Shown here in pieces: positions 10,164 to 21,089 of a DNA stretch of 64,000 nucleotides. Origin of the DNA: Macrothele yani (Eukaryota; Arthropoda; Arachnida; Araneae; Macrothelidae). Each line of letters begins with the position of its first letter. Positions within the stretch are counted from its first letter, which is position 1. A program made the translations under genes and the position numbers. The DNA lies in contig CM077010.1 in NCBI GenBank assembly GCA_039090855.1, positions 44,534,905 to 44,598,904 on the forward strand, given 5' to 3'. The notes under the pieces are model-generated. The model worked only from the letters and a program-made list of their open reading frames with translations, was not told where the DNA came from and did not search any database.

Positions 10164-11455
10164 GGGTATCGTTCACTTGATCGAAAGGTCACTTGGCCGA
10201 AAATCACTTGATTAAAAGGTACATTTCACAGAAGGGTCACTTGACCGAAAAGTTCATTTCACCGAAAGGTCACTTCACCTAACAGGCTATTTCATCGAAA
10301 GGACATTTGATCGAAAAGTTCGTTTCACCGAAGGATTACTTTACCTAAAAGTTCATTATATCGAAAGATCATTTCACCGAATGGTCAGTTTATCGAAAAC
10401 TTAGAATTTTGTTGTTGGAGATGTGTTGGAGTGCGGTGCAGGTTTTTGAAAAACTGTCCACCTAAACATTATCGGATTGTATAAAAAATACACTTTTAAT
10501 TTCTATGAAACACCTCCCCATGAGTAGGTTTTTCGAAATATAACATTAATTATAAGGCCTGGGTCTGTGCTTTTTTCTCACATTTTAAACCTCCGAGATC
10601 ATATTCATAAGGGTCATATTCATAAGGTTATAAATCAAGCAAATAAGTTACACTTTTACTCAACCATCGTAGGCCTAGATACAGATCATTTTAACAGAAT
10701 TTAACCCTACTCATATTCATAAGCATTACATAAAATGCAAAGTAACTTTTTATGTATGAACATGAGCACGCACGGTTAAAATTTGCTAAAAAGGCCTAAG
10801 CCGAGACCTAGGGCCCTAAACATGATTCTTTTTGCCTGAGAAAATGAGTTCGTATGATTAAAACTGGGTAAAAAGGCCTAAGGTAAGGCCTAGGGAACTA
10901 AAATTGATTCTTTTTGCCTGAAAAAATGTGCAACATTATTAATTTTAATGTACACTTTATGAACATGAGCACTGAACATGACTTTTATTTTAACCTTATG
11001 AACATGATTAAAATTTGCTAAAAAGGCCTAAGTCATGGCATAGGGACTTAAAAATAATTATTTTTTGTCTCAAAACTAAATCTTTGCGTTCTCTGTGACA
11101 CGGAGAAATCAAAAGCGCAATTTGCGTACGATCCCCTAACGTTTCGATGGTCTATCTGCCGAACTTCCACCATGCTTCAACAGATCCTGATAATGAAATC
11201 CAAAGTTTTCGATAAACTGACCCTTCGGTGAAATGATCTTTCGATGAAATGAACTTTTAGGTAATGAGACCTTTAGGTGAAATTAACTTTACGATCAAGT
11301 GACCCTTCGGTGAAATGTACCTTTCGATCAAGTGACCCTTCGGTGAAATGGACGTTTCGATCAAGTGATCTTCGGTGAAACAATCTTTTCGGTGAATTGA
11401 TTCTCGGTCAAGTGATCCTTCGGTGAAATAAACGTCGGGCAAATGAACCAGACCC
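10164..11455. mobile_element. Foldback-type element with internally repeated inverted arms
   Basis: Left arm (10,164-10,400) and right arm (11,205-11,455) are inverted relative to each other. Each is built from short direct repeats of the type TTCACCGAAAGGTCACTTGA. Outer ends match as GGGTATCGTTCACTTG and, on the minus strand, GGGTCTGGTTCATTTG. Flanks ATAAACTCA (10,155-10,163) and ATAGACTCA (11,456-11,464) form a 9-bp duplication with one mismatch. The middle contains about three copies of a roughly 105-bp unit around AAATTTGCTAAAAAGGCCTA (10,770-11,060). There is no transposase ORF, so any movement needed an enzyme in trans. Confidence 0.8.
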
Positions 11456-11488
11456 ATAGACTCAAAGTAGTTAGGGAAGAACGTGACT

Positions 11489-11720
11489 GCCGCCCCGGTG
11501 GCGCAGTGGTCTAAGGCGTTGGCCTCTGATCATTCGTCCGTAGGGGTCCGGGTTCGAATCCCGGTGAGGCATGGATGTTGTGTTTGTCTTACGGCACTGG
11601 CTCTCTCCTTCCCTGGAACCAGTGACCCTAAATTAGGGACGGGCTACTGCTTATAGGCCCATTTGAGTTGCTCACGGTGGTCGTTAAACCTCCAATCAAA
11701 AAAAAAAAAAAAAAAAAAAA
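11489..11720 (+). repeat. SINE family A, young-looking copy
   Basis: Complete copy. Its class-II tRNA-like head starts GCCGCCCCGGTGGCGCAG, with B box GGTTCGAATCC, and it has a CTCACGGTGGTCGTTAAACC tail and a poly(A) run. The exact 12-bp duplication AAGAACGTGACT lies at 11,477-11,488 and 11,721-11,732. It is the best reference copy in the window. Confidence 0.95.
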
Positions 11721-12239
11721 AAGAACGTGACTTTGGCGACATTATCTAGCCAATCGTGGGCTATCTTACCGAAACGTGGATGATGCAATTCGAGTGTGAC
11801 GTAGACAGCCGAATCATGCATACCCTTATGTGTCTGTGACGTCAGAATGCATAAATCACAGATTTGGATGAATACGAATGTTCTCCAGGTGCTCCCTTAT
11901 TCTTCCGCGCTTATAGTGACCTTTCATTTCTTTAAATGTTCGGTTCGAACGATGTCTCAACAGCATAATTTACCGGAATCAACAGACCAGAAGCAGGTCA
12001 GACACAGAGGGTGGTAGCAGAAACCATTGGAGGGTCACGATCCCAGGTAGCAGAGCCTTGCAATTTAACGTTTTCCCAACTTTGAGGCACCGTCTTCTAT
12101 TCCTAAAAGACACTGGCTCAGTGTTGGGCTTAAGTTCAATTGTAAGGCTGTACTACCTGAGAAGTGCCATTTCCCGACAGTGGACACAATTCCAAGATAT
12201 GGGAAGTGTTCAAAGAAGGAAAGATTAACGCCATCCATG

Positions 12240-12810
12240 AGAAACTACAAGGGATGACTGTCATCTATTCTTAGCAACCCGTTGGAACAGGCGGCAACAT
12301 GCTACTCAGCTCCAGGAAGAGATTTTTGTATCAACCACACGCAGGTTGTCAACTCAAACTATCCGTAATGGTCTCCAGTAATCTAGCCTTTGTGCACCTA
12401 GACCAACGGTGTGTGTTCCTTTACTCGTACGACACCGTACGATCCGTAGAACTGGGCTGAGGAACATCGTGGTTGGGGACACGGCGAGTGAATTCCAGTT
12501 CTCTTCTCTGACGATTCGAGATTCAGTTTGGAGTCTGACAATCGACAAGTTCTTATCTGGAGGGAACCCAAGCTTTTAATTACCCAGTTTTTATGTAGGA
12601 AACAGATTACGGCGGGCATAACTTGATGGTCTGGGCGGGCTTAAGTATCAGTTGACATACGGATAAGTACATTATCCGAAATGGTAGTCTGATATTCCAG
12701 AGATATATAAAAACGAGATTCTTATACCTATTGTCATGTGTATCCTGCAACAGTCTTTGATTTGTTCCTTTTCAAGTACAACAACGCTCGATCTCATAGA
12801 TTTCGATTAA
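12240..12810 (+). pseudogene. Tc1 transposase relic
   Basis: Scattered frames read VSTTRRLSTQTIRNGL, then VPLLVRHR, a first-Asp region like FSDDSRF (near 12,500), LIWREP (near 12,560) and LMVWAG (near 12,625). These are the ordered landmarks of a Tc1 DDE transposase. Many indels separate them, and the region after about 12,770 is unrecognisable. Confidence 0.65.
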
Positions 12811-12819
12811 AGCTGTATT

Positions 12820-13425
12820 TCAATGAGTGTTAGGGTTCATCTTCTACCCTGTATTTCCAATGCAAACTCTTTTGTACACACTTTCTCGAAGACTGTTACT
12901 TTGTAGTGTTTGAAATTTTGAGCACAAATAAAAACGACCCGTAGCTAAAATATGCCACAGTTATTATTCCGAAAAATTTGTTAGAATATTTTTTAAATCA
13001 ATTTATCTGACTCGAAGGCATTCCAATTTGGCGCTAGATAAGTTAGCATACTAGTGTTTCTGCCTGGAAGCAACGAAATCTCTTATTTCTGCTTGATTTT
13101 TCTAATTATCTGGGCCAAGTAGAAATCAATGAATAGGGGCAAAAGTGAGATTGGAATCTGGTCTTCTATAGATCCTCCTAACCGCTGCTATACGTTCATT
13201 TTTGGAAGAAGAAATACGTACATTAGCAGAGAACACCTGAATTTGAGGAAGCATAATAAAGCTGTTTTAGTACGATATGTTAAACTCACGAAGTTGAAAT
13301 TGCGAATTTAAAAATACTTTATTTACAATTAAAACGAAGGTAAGTTAAAATATTTAAAAGCAAGATATTTTGAGGCCGCCTTCGGCCTCATCATCGGGCT
13401 TCGTGCCACAGTATACATATAAATA
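12820..13425. other. No recognised gene; small hairpin
   Basis: AT-rich. At about 13,373-13,390 GAGGCCGCCTTCGGCCTC forms a tight hairpin followed by ATCATCGGGCTTCG. Nothing else is supported. Confidence 0.4.
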
Positions 13426-13429
13426 AAGT

Positions 13430-13545
13430 AGTTTTAAGTTTGTAATTAATCGTAAATAAAGTATTTTTAACTTTGCAATTAATTGTTAATCAAGTATTTT
13501 TAACTTTACAATTAATCGTAAATAAAGTATTTCTAACTTTGAAAT
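13430..13545. repeat. AT-rich tandem repeat, about 35-bp unit, three copies
   Basis: Three imperfect copies of a unit around AATTAATCGTAAATAAAGTA lie in a row and abut the left target duplication of the next SINE. Confidence 0.75.
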
Positions 13546-13574
13546 CTCAACTTGGTGAGTTTAACATATCGTAC

Positions 13575-13796
13575 ATTTTTTTTTTTTTGATTGGAGGTTT
13601 AACGACCACCGTGAGCAACTCAATGGGCTATAAGCAGTCGCCCGTCCCTAATTTTGGGTCAACTGGTTCCAGGGAAGGGTATAGAGAGCCAGTGCCGTAA
13701 CTTTGACAAACACAACATCCATGCCTCACCGGGATTCGAACCTGGACCCCGTTCGGACGAATGATTAGAGGCCATCGCTTAGATCACTGTGCAATT
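13575..13796 (-). repeat. SINE family A with 28-bp target duplication
   Basis: Minus-strand copy with a T-run at the left. The flanks at 13,547-13,574 and 13,797-13,824 are an identical 28-bp stretch starting TCAACTTGGTGAG. That is unusually long for a SINE and implies target-primed insertion with widely staggered nicks. Confidence 0.93.
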
Positions 13797-13921
13797 TCAA
13801 CTTGGTGAGTTTAACATATCGTACTTAGACACCTTCATTATACTTCCTCATACTAGTATAACGAAATACGTTTACTCTTCACCTGAATTTGAGCTGTAGA
13901 AACTCCACCTACTTACTAAGT

Positions 13922-14148
13922 GTTTTTTTTTTTTTTTTTTGATTGGAGGTTTAACGACCACCGTGAGCAACTCAATGGGCTATAAGCAGTCGCCCGTCCC
14001 TAATTTAGGGTCACTGGTTCCAGGGAAGGGAGAGAGCCAGTGTCGTAAGACAAACACAACATCCATGCCTCACCGGGATTCGAACCCAGACCCCGTTCGG
14101 ACGAATGATCAGAGGCCATCGCTTAGACCACTGCGCCACCGGGGCGGC
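13922..14148 (-). repeat. SINE family A
   Basis: Minus-strand copy with a long T-run. It is flanked by an exact ACTTACTAAGT duplication at 13,911-13,921 and 14,149-14,159. Confidence 0.93.
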
Positions 14149-14189
14149 ACTTACTAAGTTCCGCCTACTTATCTTTCATTCATGCTGAT

Positions 14190-14520
14190 GGGTTGGGCCT
14201 GTTCCAACAGGCCAATGCACCTCTACACAAGTGCAGGGACGCCGCATTATGGTTAGAGGAGCATTCATCTGAGTTTGGGGTTTTGCCATTCCCACCCAAG
14301 TTCCCAGATCTGAACGTGATAGAGCACATTTGGGATGCCATGCAATGCGCTATTGAACACAGAAATCCGAGACCTCGGAGTACACCCGAATTGTGGAACG
14401 CTCTGCAGGAAGTTATAGTGTGTATTGCCTACAGCATATTTCCATGAGCTAGTGGCGTCCATGCCCCGTCGTATTTCTGCAGTCCTGCGCTCCCATGGGT
14501 AGCCTACCAAGTATTAGACT
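14190..14520 (+). pseudogene. Tc1 transposase C-terminal fragment
   Basis: The frame reads LFQQANAPLHKCRDAALWLE, where the second catalytic Asp of the usual QDNAPCH motif is changed to Ala. It then reads FPDLNVIEHIWDAMQCAIEH, with the third catalytic Glu retained. A decayed terminus runs to about 14,515. No N-terminal half is present. Confidence 0.8.
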
Positions 14521-14902
14521 AGTGTACCAGTTTTTCTGGCACTTCAGTGTATATACAGTATACAAATACGTATATATTATGCACGAGTTTGCATTGTACG
14601 ACAAATTACAATCTTATATTAGTAAATTTAGTTGGTTCACATAAAAGGTGTGCATGATATCATTATATTCCCGAAAAATGGGGGGGGGGGGTTCTTTACT
14701 TTGGGGATCCCGACTCTGAAAATTCGGGGGTTCTACCCCCTCCCTAGTGCTTACACCTATGTCCTAGAGGAAATTGTTTCCAGTTCAGAGAGTTCCGCCT
14801 TGTGTTATACAGTATAAATTCCTAGCAAATTTATGCCCATATAGTCAGTTCCTAGAGAATTTATCAAATCTCTTGTGAGCATGGCCATTCAAAAACAGTC
14901 AG

Positions 14903-15130
14903 CCGCCCCGCCCCGGTGGCGCAGTGGTCTAAGCGATGGCCTCTGATCATTCGTCCAAAAGGGGTCCGGGTTCGAATCCCGAGAGGCATGGATGTTGTGT
15001 TTGTCTTACGGCACTGTCTCTCTCCCTTCCCTGGAACCAGTGACCTTAAATTAGGGACGGGCGACTGCTTATAGCCCATTGAGTTGCTCAAGGTGGTCGT
15101 TAAACCTTCAACAAAAAAAAACAAAAAAAA
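14903..15130 (+). repeat. SINE family A
   Basis: Plus-strand copy with tRNA-like head, body and A-rich tail (A-runs broken by C). A target duplication is not clear. Confidence 0.88.
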
Positions 15131-15487
15131 ACATTCCAGTTCCTCAGGTGTTTGGGTTTGAAGAAACACAAGGCCCACGTACAGAACTGTGAATTGAATT
15201 AACAGTGTCACGAAAATGAAAAATTTCGGTTTGAAAACGCTTAACATATGACAACTCCGTTTCTTCCAAGCACGTGGAAACAACTCACCAAAATCCGTGA
15301 CTCTCAGAAAGCTGATGATGTCGCAATGATTTAAAACTTTTCGCTTCATTTTTCCTGATGAAGCAGAACGAAACGCTCATCGAAACTATGGCAGACTTTG
15401 AAATATAATCGCGAACAAACGTGCTTGGTTTGATCCATTTGATTACACATACACTCCCGGTTTTGTTTTGTTTTTTTAATTATATCC

Positions 15488-15940
15488 ATGGATAAATATT
15501 TAGTAAAGAAGGCATGGATAGATGAAGAGAGTGAGGGTAATACATCTACAATGCCTGTGAGCAAAAATGATGTCATGAGCATTACTGTTAGTAACGACAC
15601 AATAATTACGATTACCAAATCAAAGAAAACCGAAGTACTTTATCTTTTGGACTGGCGCAGAAGACAATCCTAAAACCTTTTGTCTCGTAAGTCGTGTTAC
15701 TTTGTCAAATCAATCGATGGTTCCCAGCACGCTAAAGAGACATTTAAAACAAAACAACAAAGATGTCGCCCAAAAGTCGGCAGATTACTTCCATCGACTT
15801 CTTCCCTCACTAAAAGTATCGTCGGCAATGATGGAGAACCGCTTAGAATTATCAGACAAAGCTCTTCTGACATCCTTGAAAATTTCTGAATTAACTGGGA
15901 GGCATCATAAGCTTATAATATCGGGGAGCATCTGATTTCA
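15488..15940 (+). pseudogene. BED-finger hAT transposase N-terminus relic (ZBED5-like)
   Basis: The frame starts MDKYLVKKAWIDEESEG. After a frameshift near 15,630 it continues in another frame with LSNQSMVPSTLKRHLKQN and YFHRLLPSLKVSS. This order matches the N-terminus of ZBED5/SCAN3-like hAT-derived proteins: a MDKYL start, then a BED zinc finger, then a helical segment. The finger's second cysteine appears as serine (CLVS) and the distal His positions have changed, so zinc binding is probably lost. No catalytic domain follows. Confidence 0.6.
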
Positions 15941-15967
15941 GCAGCATGTTGGCAAATCGTTTTAGAA

Positions 15968-16170
15968 AACCCGGGGACGCAGTGGTCTAAGAGCTGGCTT
16001 CCGACCATTCTCGGGTCTGGGTTCGAATCCCGTGAAGCATGGATATTGTGTTTGTTTTACGGCACTGGCTCTATCCCTTCCCTGGAACCAGTGACGCTAA
16101 ATTAGGCACGGGCGACAATCTTATAGCCTATCCAATTGCTCACGATAGTGTTTAAATCCCAAATGAAAAA
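15968..16170 (+). repeat. SINE family A, diverged
   Basis: Plus-strand copy missing the first bases of the head. It retains GGTTCGAATCCCG, the TTCCCTGGAACCAGTGACGC block and a short A-rich tail. Confidence 0.85.
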
Positions 16171-16580
16171 AAAATCCCTTTAGTTATCAGTTGGTTCTGA
16201 AGCAGCCAGCCAAATATCAAAGGTGTCACGGCCAAACAATACAGTACTCATCGAAGAATTACTGAAAAAGTGTAAGAACGAAAAAAAATAATTTTTCCAT
16301 ATTTTGCAAATAAATAATAAGTATGCTTTTCAGTTAGGAAAAGCTCTAATATATCGGGCAAATCTCAAATAACCTCATTCGTATGAGATTCATTAAGCTA
16401 TTTGAAATAACTGCGGAGTTTCAATTTGTCGGGAGTTAGAAACAAGGACAATTGGTGCTAACATATTCGCTGTACTGAGCTTCTGCTTTCGAGAAAAAAA
16501 AACTATTTGGTTTGAATTAATTGCAATGTGATATGCTCCGATAGGGTGGCAGAAGCAACAGGGAATATACAAGCTTGAAT
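16171..16580. other. No recognised feature
   Basis: AT-rich spacer. No ORF, RNA box or repeat is supported. Confidence 0.4.
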
Positions 16581-17395
16581 AATTAATTTATGCACTCGAC
16601 GTGAATCAGGAACACCAAACAGAAGTAATCGCTCTTTCCACGTTAATAAGTGAGTCATGGAAAAAATCATCATCGGCCACCACCGGGAATCGAACCCAGG
16701 GCCTTCCAGTTACGCGCCGGACATGCTACCACTGCACCACAGCGGCCTTGAATTCTCCAGCCTCACAAGTGATTAACTGCCAAACCACATGGCAGGTTGC
16801 TTCATGGAGCACCGCACAACGCTGGGGATTCACCAAAGATGGAAAACAGCAACTGAACAAATAACAAGGAGGCGATTGAACAATTAATTTATACACTAGA
16901 CGTGGATCAGGAACACCAAACAGAAGTCATCGCTCTTTCCACGTTGATAAGCGAGGCCGCTGTTGTGCAGTGGCAGCATGTCTGGCGCGTGACTGGAAGA
17001 CCCTGGGTTCGATTCCCGGTGGTGGCCGATGAAAATTTTCCGTTGACTCAATTATCAACGTGGAAAGAGCGATGACTTCTGTTTGGTGTTCCTGATCCAC
17101 GTCGAGTGTATGAATTAATTATCCAATGGCCTCCTAGTCATTTGTTCAGTTGCTGCTTTCCATCTTTGGTGAATCCCCAGCATTGCGCGGGGGCTCCATG
17201 AAGCAGCCTGCCATGTGGTTTGGCAGTTAATCACTTGTGAGTCTGGAGGATTCGAGGCCGCCGTGGTGCAGTGGTAGCATGTTCGGCGCGTAACTGGAAG
17301 ACCCTGGGTTTGAATCCCGGTGGCGGCCAATGAGAATATTTCCGTGACTCACTTATAAACGTGGAAAAAGCGATGACTTCTGTTTGATGTTGAAA
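16580..17395. repeat. Cluster of SINE family D in head-to-head orientation
   Basis: Three tRNA-like heads of exactly 73 nt occur: 16,675-16,747 on the minus strand, and 16,955-17,027 and 17,256-17,328 on the plus strand. Each starts GGCCGC and ends in the complementary GCGGCC or GTGGCC. Each is flanked on one side by a TTTGGTGAATCCCCAGC block and on the other by AACGTGGAAAGAGCGATGAC. The left and right parts form an inverted repeat of about 300 bp around the middle copy. Confidence 0.85.
17256..17328 (+). other. tRNA-like head of SINE family D (not a tRNA gene)
   Basis: The 7-bp acceptor stem GGCCGCC/GGCGGCC is perfect. An A-box-like GTGCAGTGGTAGCATG and a B-box-like GGGTTTGAATCCC are present. 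The anticodon loop lacks the universal U33. The same sequence recurs in several copies with family-specific flanks, so I treat it as a SINE promoter module. Confidence 0.75.
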
Positions 17396-17785
17396 CAAGT
17401 TTTCGAACTGAGAAATGAGCTAATTTCGCTTTTCATAAAACTGAAAAATAGGAGTACTCAGTACAGCTATATCACTAATATATTTAGAAAGTTAAACTTC
17501 TTAAAATCTAGTATGCAAGATCGAGAAGTAATTTTAATATCAGCTGGTGATAAAATGAATAGTTTTTTTTTTTTGAATTCTGGTAGCGATATAGAATGAT
17601 CACTTATCAATTTTTCTATCGGTAATAAATGTCTCAACTATGCTGACATAAAACATGAGATTCAGTTAAAGAATATCGTGAGTATATATTGAATCTGATA
17701 GCGTTTGGAAGAACTCGTATCTAATTCAACAAATTGAATCTAATTGGTTTTTCGCCTTTTGGAAATTCTGATGGAAATAATATAG
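17396..17785. other. No recognised feature
   Basis: A 71-codon open frame at 17,384-17,599 has no recognisable motifs. The remainder is AT-rich. Confidence 0.35.
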
Positions 17786-17787
17786 TT

Positions 17788-17962
17788 ACCCCTTTGGTCA
17801 AGGGGTCTGAGACATTGATTCCGGGGTAGTAGTTTGAGGTTGGCCCGGGTTCGAGTCCTAGATGAGCATGGGTGATGGGTTTGTTCTATCATACGACTAT
17901 CCCTCTTCCCTAGAGCCACCGGCCCAAAGTTAAGGATGAGTGAATGATTATAGCCCTTAGAT
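17788..17962 (+). repeat. Old SINE related to family A
   Basis: Diverged plus-strand copy. It has CCCGGGTTCGAGTCC as B box, then the TTCCCTAGAGCCACCGGCCC body block and a TATAGCCC segment equivalent to the family A body. It abuts the Tc1 element that follows. Confidence 0.7.
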
Positions 17963-17965
17963 ATA

Positions 17966-19505
17966 CACTGCTGGACAATTGCTAAGGACGGATCATAAAC
18001 GGCTATATAGCGCATAAAAAAGTAAGTGTGGTTGGATGCCAAGTGAAATAAAATAATGTCAGAATGCCAGGACATTACAAGAAAGACAATTTATTGTGCT
18101 CTGAAATCCAGAAGGCTTTGGAACGTGTTCAAGATACAAACAGGCCATTTTGTGCAGAACACGTAAACGTGAAAAAAAAATGCAATTACCGTCCGCAGGC
18201 GTTCCGGCGTAAGATGTCAATACGGGATATGGCCACCATGGAGGTTGATGCAAGATTCCACACGTCGTGTCATGCTTTGCACAACATTATCAAGCAGCTG
18301 TTGGGGTAATTTATCCCATTCCTCTGTCAGTGCACGGATGAGGGTGTCCTTGTTTATTGGAGGGCATTGGCGACCAGCAAGACTCCTCCCCAAAGCATCC
18401 CACACATTTTCAATGGGATTCAGATCTGGAGAACGTGCTGGCTATACGAGGCGTTGAATATCCTCGCTCTCAAGACACTCCTGGACAACGACTGTTCGAT
18501 GACATGTTGCGTTGTCGTCCATGAAAATGAATCTATCACCGACAGCACCACGGAACATGCGAACATGAGGTAGAAGAACATCATTAATGTATCGTTGGCC
18601 AGTCATAGTCCCAGTTGGAAGCACATAGAGGGACGTACGGCCATTGATCATGATGCCAGCCCATACCATGACACTACATGTCGGATATCGGTCCCTTTCC
18701 TGTATGTTTGCTGGACAATATGCAGTACCACTATCACGCCAGATCAGTTGTCGTCGACAATCAGACGATAGACTGTATCTACTCTCATCTGAGAAGAGGA
18801 CAGCAGACCAGTCGTTATCAGTCCAATTGCGATGTTGATGGCACCATTGCAAACGGGCGGTACGGCACGTCTGGACAATGGGATGCACACAACAAGACGG
18901 CGGGCGTATAGTCCTCCTTCATGCAAATGTCTGGCGAGTTTTTCGGGAGATTCGCTTGCCAGTAGCAGCTATAAACTGATTTGCTACCTCACTAGCTGTG
19001 CTGCGCCGGTGTCTTTTTGTTGATAGCACTATGTACCGATCTTCTGCAGGTGTCGTACTGCGAACACGACCTCCCCCGTGACGTTTGCTACACTCTCCAT
19101 TTGTTTGAAATGATTTCCAAAGCCTTGAAACAACACTGTGGCTGACGTCGAACTCCCTGGTAACATCTGCTATTTCTCGCCCTTCTTCAATCTTGCCAAT
19201 AATACGGCCACGCATAAAATCATCTAGGTGATGTCGGGAAGACATACTGAAAATTGAAAGTTCGTCAATTGATTCTTTCCCTTTCAACTTTGCGTTTGAA
19301 CAACAACGGTCAATACGCGTCAAATCCTTTATATCTCTTATCAGCGCTATGACGTCACGAACAAGTTCGGCAATCCAAAATTTCCATACGCACAACACGT
19401 CTTACTGTATCCCGCACTTATGCTAATTTCCACATATTCCTGCCTTCCATTTTATGGTTGCTGTCGTTGCTATTGTCATCCGTCCTTAGCAATTGTCCGG
19501 CAGTG
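17966..19505 (-). mobile_element. Tc1-like DD34E element with both ends
   Basis: The termini CACTGCTGGACAATTGCTAA (left) and CACTGCCGGACAATTGCTAA (right, minus strand) form an inverted repeat of about 26 bp flanked by TA on both sides (17,964-17,965 and 19,506-19,507). Length is 1,540 bp. The minus-strand transposase is complete in extent but damaged. Confidence 0.92.
18217..19245 (-). pseudogene. Tc1 DD34E transposase, near full length, damaged
   Basis: The start at 19,245 (MSSRHHLDDFMRGRIIGKIE) leads into a paired-like HTH (VVSRLWKSFQ). The DDE core reads LFSDESRYSL, FMDDNATCH and SPDLNPIENVW, with 34 residues between the second Asp and the Glu. It ends INLHGGHIPY. Damage: two compensating frameshifts near 18,930 and 18,870, which put HEGGLYARRLVVC in another frame, and one TAG at 18,442-18,444 where relatives have Trp before PARSPD. 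The rest is in one frame, so loss of function is fairly recent. The enzyme would cut at the terminal repeats and insert at TA. Confidence 0.9.
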
Positions 19506-19507
19506 TA

Positions 19508-20025
19508 CTTCTAGTAGGCGTTAATCCATGATACAAGAAAAATATTTATTTACATACTGTATAGCATCAGATCTAAACCTCGCAGACAATCGACTTCTGC
19601 TTCTTCAGGTACAACAACACTTAGATCACAATCTGTTGATACACCTGCTGATTCCTTTCAGATTTATCCCAAAAATTGGTACCAGAAGATAGCAAATAAA
19701 GCCTTGCATATTTACCTTCGCTTCGCCATTTCACACTTGTGGTAAGAAGCATTTTCAATATTGTAAATAATCAAGAATTAGCAGACACTTCGTGATGGGG
19801 ATAATGAGATGCGAGTGAGTTTGTCTACCATTCACTCTCGTATTGTGAAGCAATGCGAATTACACCAGTCCTATATCTTCCACTGATGAAATTCGCTGGG
19901 AATATAAACGCAGTAGACAAAACATTAGAAGTAGTGGTGATAGGAAGTTGGTACAAGCATCCCCCGCGTAGAGTGGAACAGACCCAAACCGAATGCAGTG
20001 GACGGGGATTCCCAACAGACTATCG
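19508..20025. other. No recognised feature
   Basis: Mixed-composition spacer between Tc1 elements. No supported ORF or repeat. Confidence 0.4.
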
Positions 20026-20029
20026 TATT

Positions 20030-21085
20030 CAACGAACACGGGTAAACACGGTGATCTGAGCAAATTTGATACTGGACGCACAGTCGGCGCAAGACAGAGG
20101 AGTCATTCCGTTGCCCAAGTAGTAGGAACCTTAGGATTCACAAAAAGGAACCAGATCAAGGGTGTACCGCGAGGACACCACAGACGGACGTAAAAGCGCT
20201 CAGGGAGCAACTGATGGCGGACCACACGACACTGATGACCGGGCTCGACGTAGGCTATCCAGGTTTATACAGCCTAACTATGTGACAACAGCGGGGCAAA
20301 TTACATCCAGATTAAACGTCGGAGTCCCTAGCAGCATCAGAGAGGGAACAGTACGCTGTTTACCCTGGACTACAGGGGGCCAACGCCCTACTCGTGTGCC
20401 CCTCTTGACTGCTCATCATCGGAAATAACGACTTGCCTGGTGCAGGAAACCTCAAAACTGGACATCTGCAGAATGGCCACCGTTTCGTGTGATCAGATTA
20501 ATCCCGTTTTCCGCTGTACTGAGCTGACAGTTGGGTACGAGGTGTGGCGTTGAGAGCGTGATGTCATGGAAATGTCGTGCCCTGGTCGGCTCTGTTCAAC
20601 ACAATGGTGGCTCTGTGATCGTTCGGTAAGCTTTTTCATGGGACACATTAGGTCCCTTAGTGTGTCCGGAGAGGTCCTTAACTGCTATGCGCTACCAGAA
20701 TTTGCTGGCAGATCACATACACGCTTTCGTAACCTTCTCAAATCTCGAGGCTGATGGTATGTTCAAGCAAAAATGTGATCCTCCCCATCCCGCCTCAACC
20801 ACCCCTGTGTGGCCCTAGGAACACTTATCTGAGTTTGGAACCATCAAGTATCACCAAGGTCCCCGTATTTAAACTCTGTGGAAGCTCTCTTGGATACAAC
20901 AGATCCATGGATCCTGGACCGACGCCTCGGGTGGAGTTCAGGACAATGCCAAAACAGCCACGGAAACCATCTGGCGGAATCGATGCCTCTGTGTGTACAG
21001 GCTGTTAACTGCGCTAAAGAGGGACCAACACGCTATTTGGTAGGTATCACTAATAATTTGCCCATTGATTGTACTTCTGTTTATT
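20030..21085 (+). pseudogene. Tc1 transposase relic, many frameshifts
   Basis: Ordered pieces are DLSKFDTGRTVGARQRSHSV (HTH start, 20,053), YREDTTDGRKSAQ, TTAGQITSRLNV, RPTRVPLLTAHHRK (20,385), a mutated first-Asp region near 20,510-20,570, and HLSEFG (about 20,823). It belongs to the same subfamily as the relic at 34,950-36,948, which shares YREYTIDGRRSAQ and VTAAQITSLLN. The termini were not identified. Confidence 0.75.
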
Positions 21086-21089
21086 CTAG

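Noticed and set aside
11257..11457. Protein of 66 residues with repeated SPKGHLIE motifs
   Set aside because: It is the translation of the short direct repeats in the foldback arm. No start context or homologue.
14675..14690. G-run as a quadruplex-forming regulatory site
   Set aside because: It is a single homopolymer run, not four spaced G-tracts, with no gene nearby.
14864..15349. 161-codon minus-strand frame as a gene
   Set aside because: About half of it is antisense to a SINE family A copy; the same peptide pieces appear wherever this SINE occurs.
16675..17328. True tRNA genes
   Set aside because: The acceptor stems look good, but the anticodon loop lacks U33. The same 73-nt head recurs with SINE-specific flanks and in tandem, so these are SINE heads.
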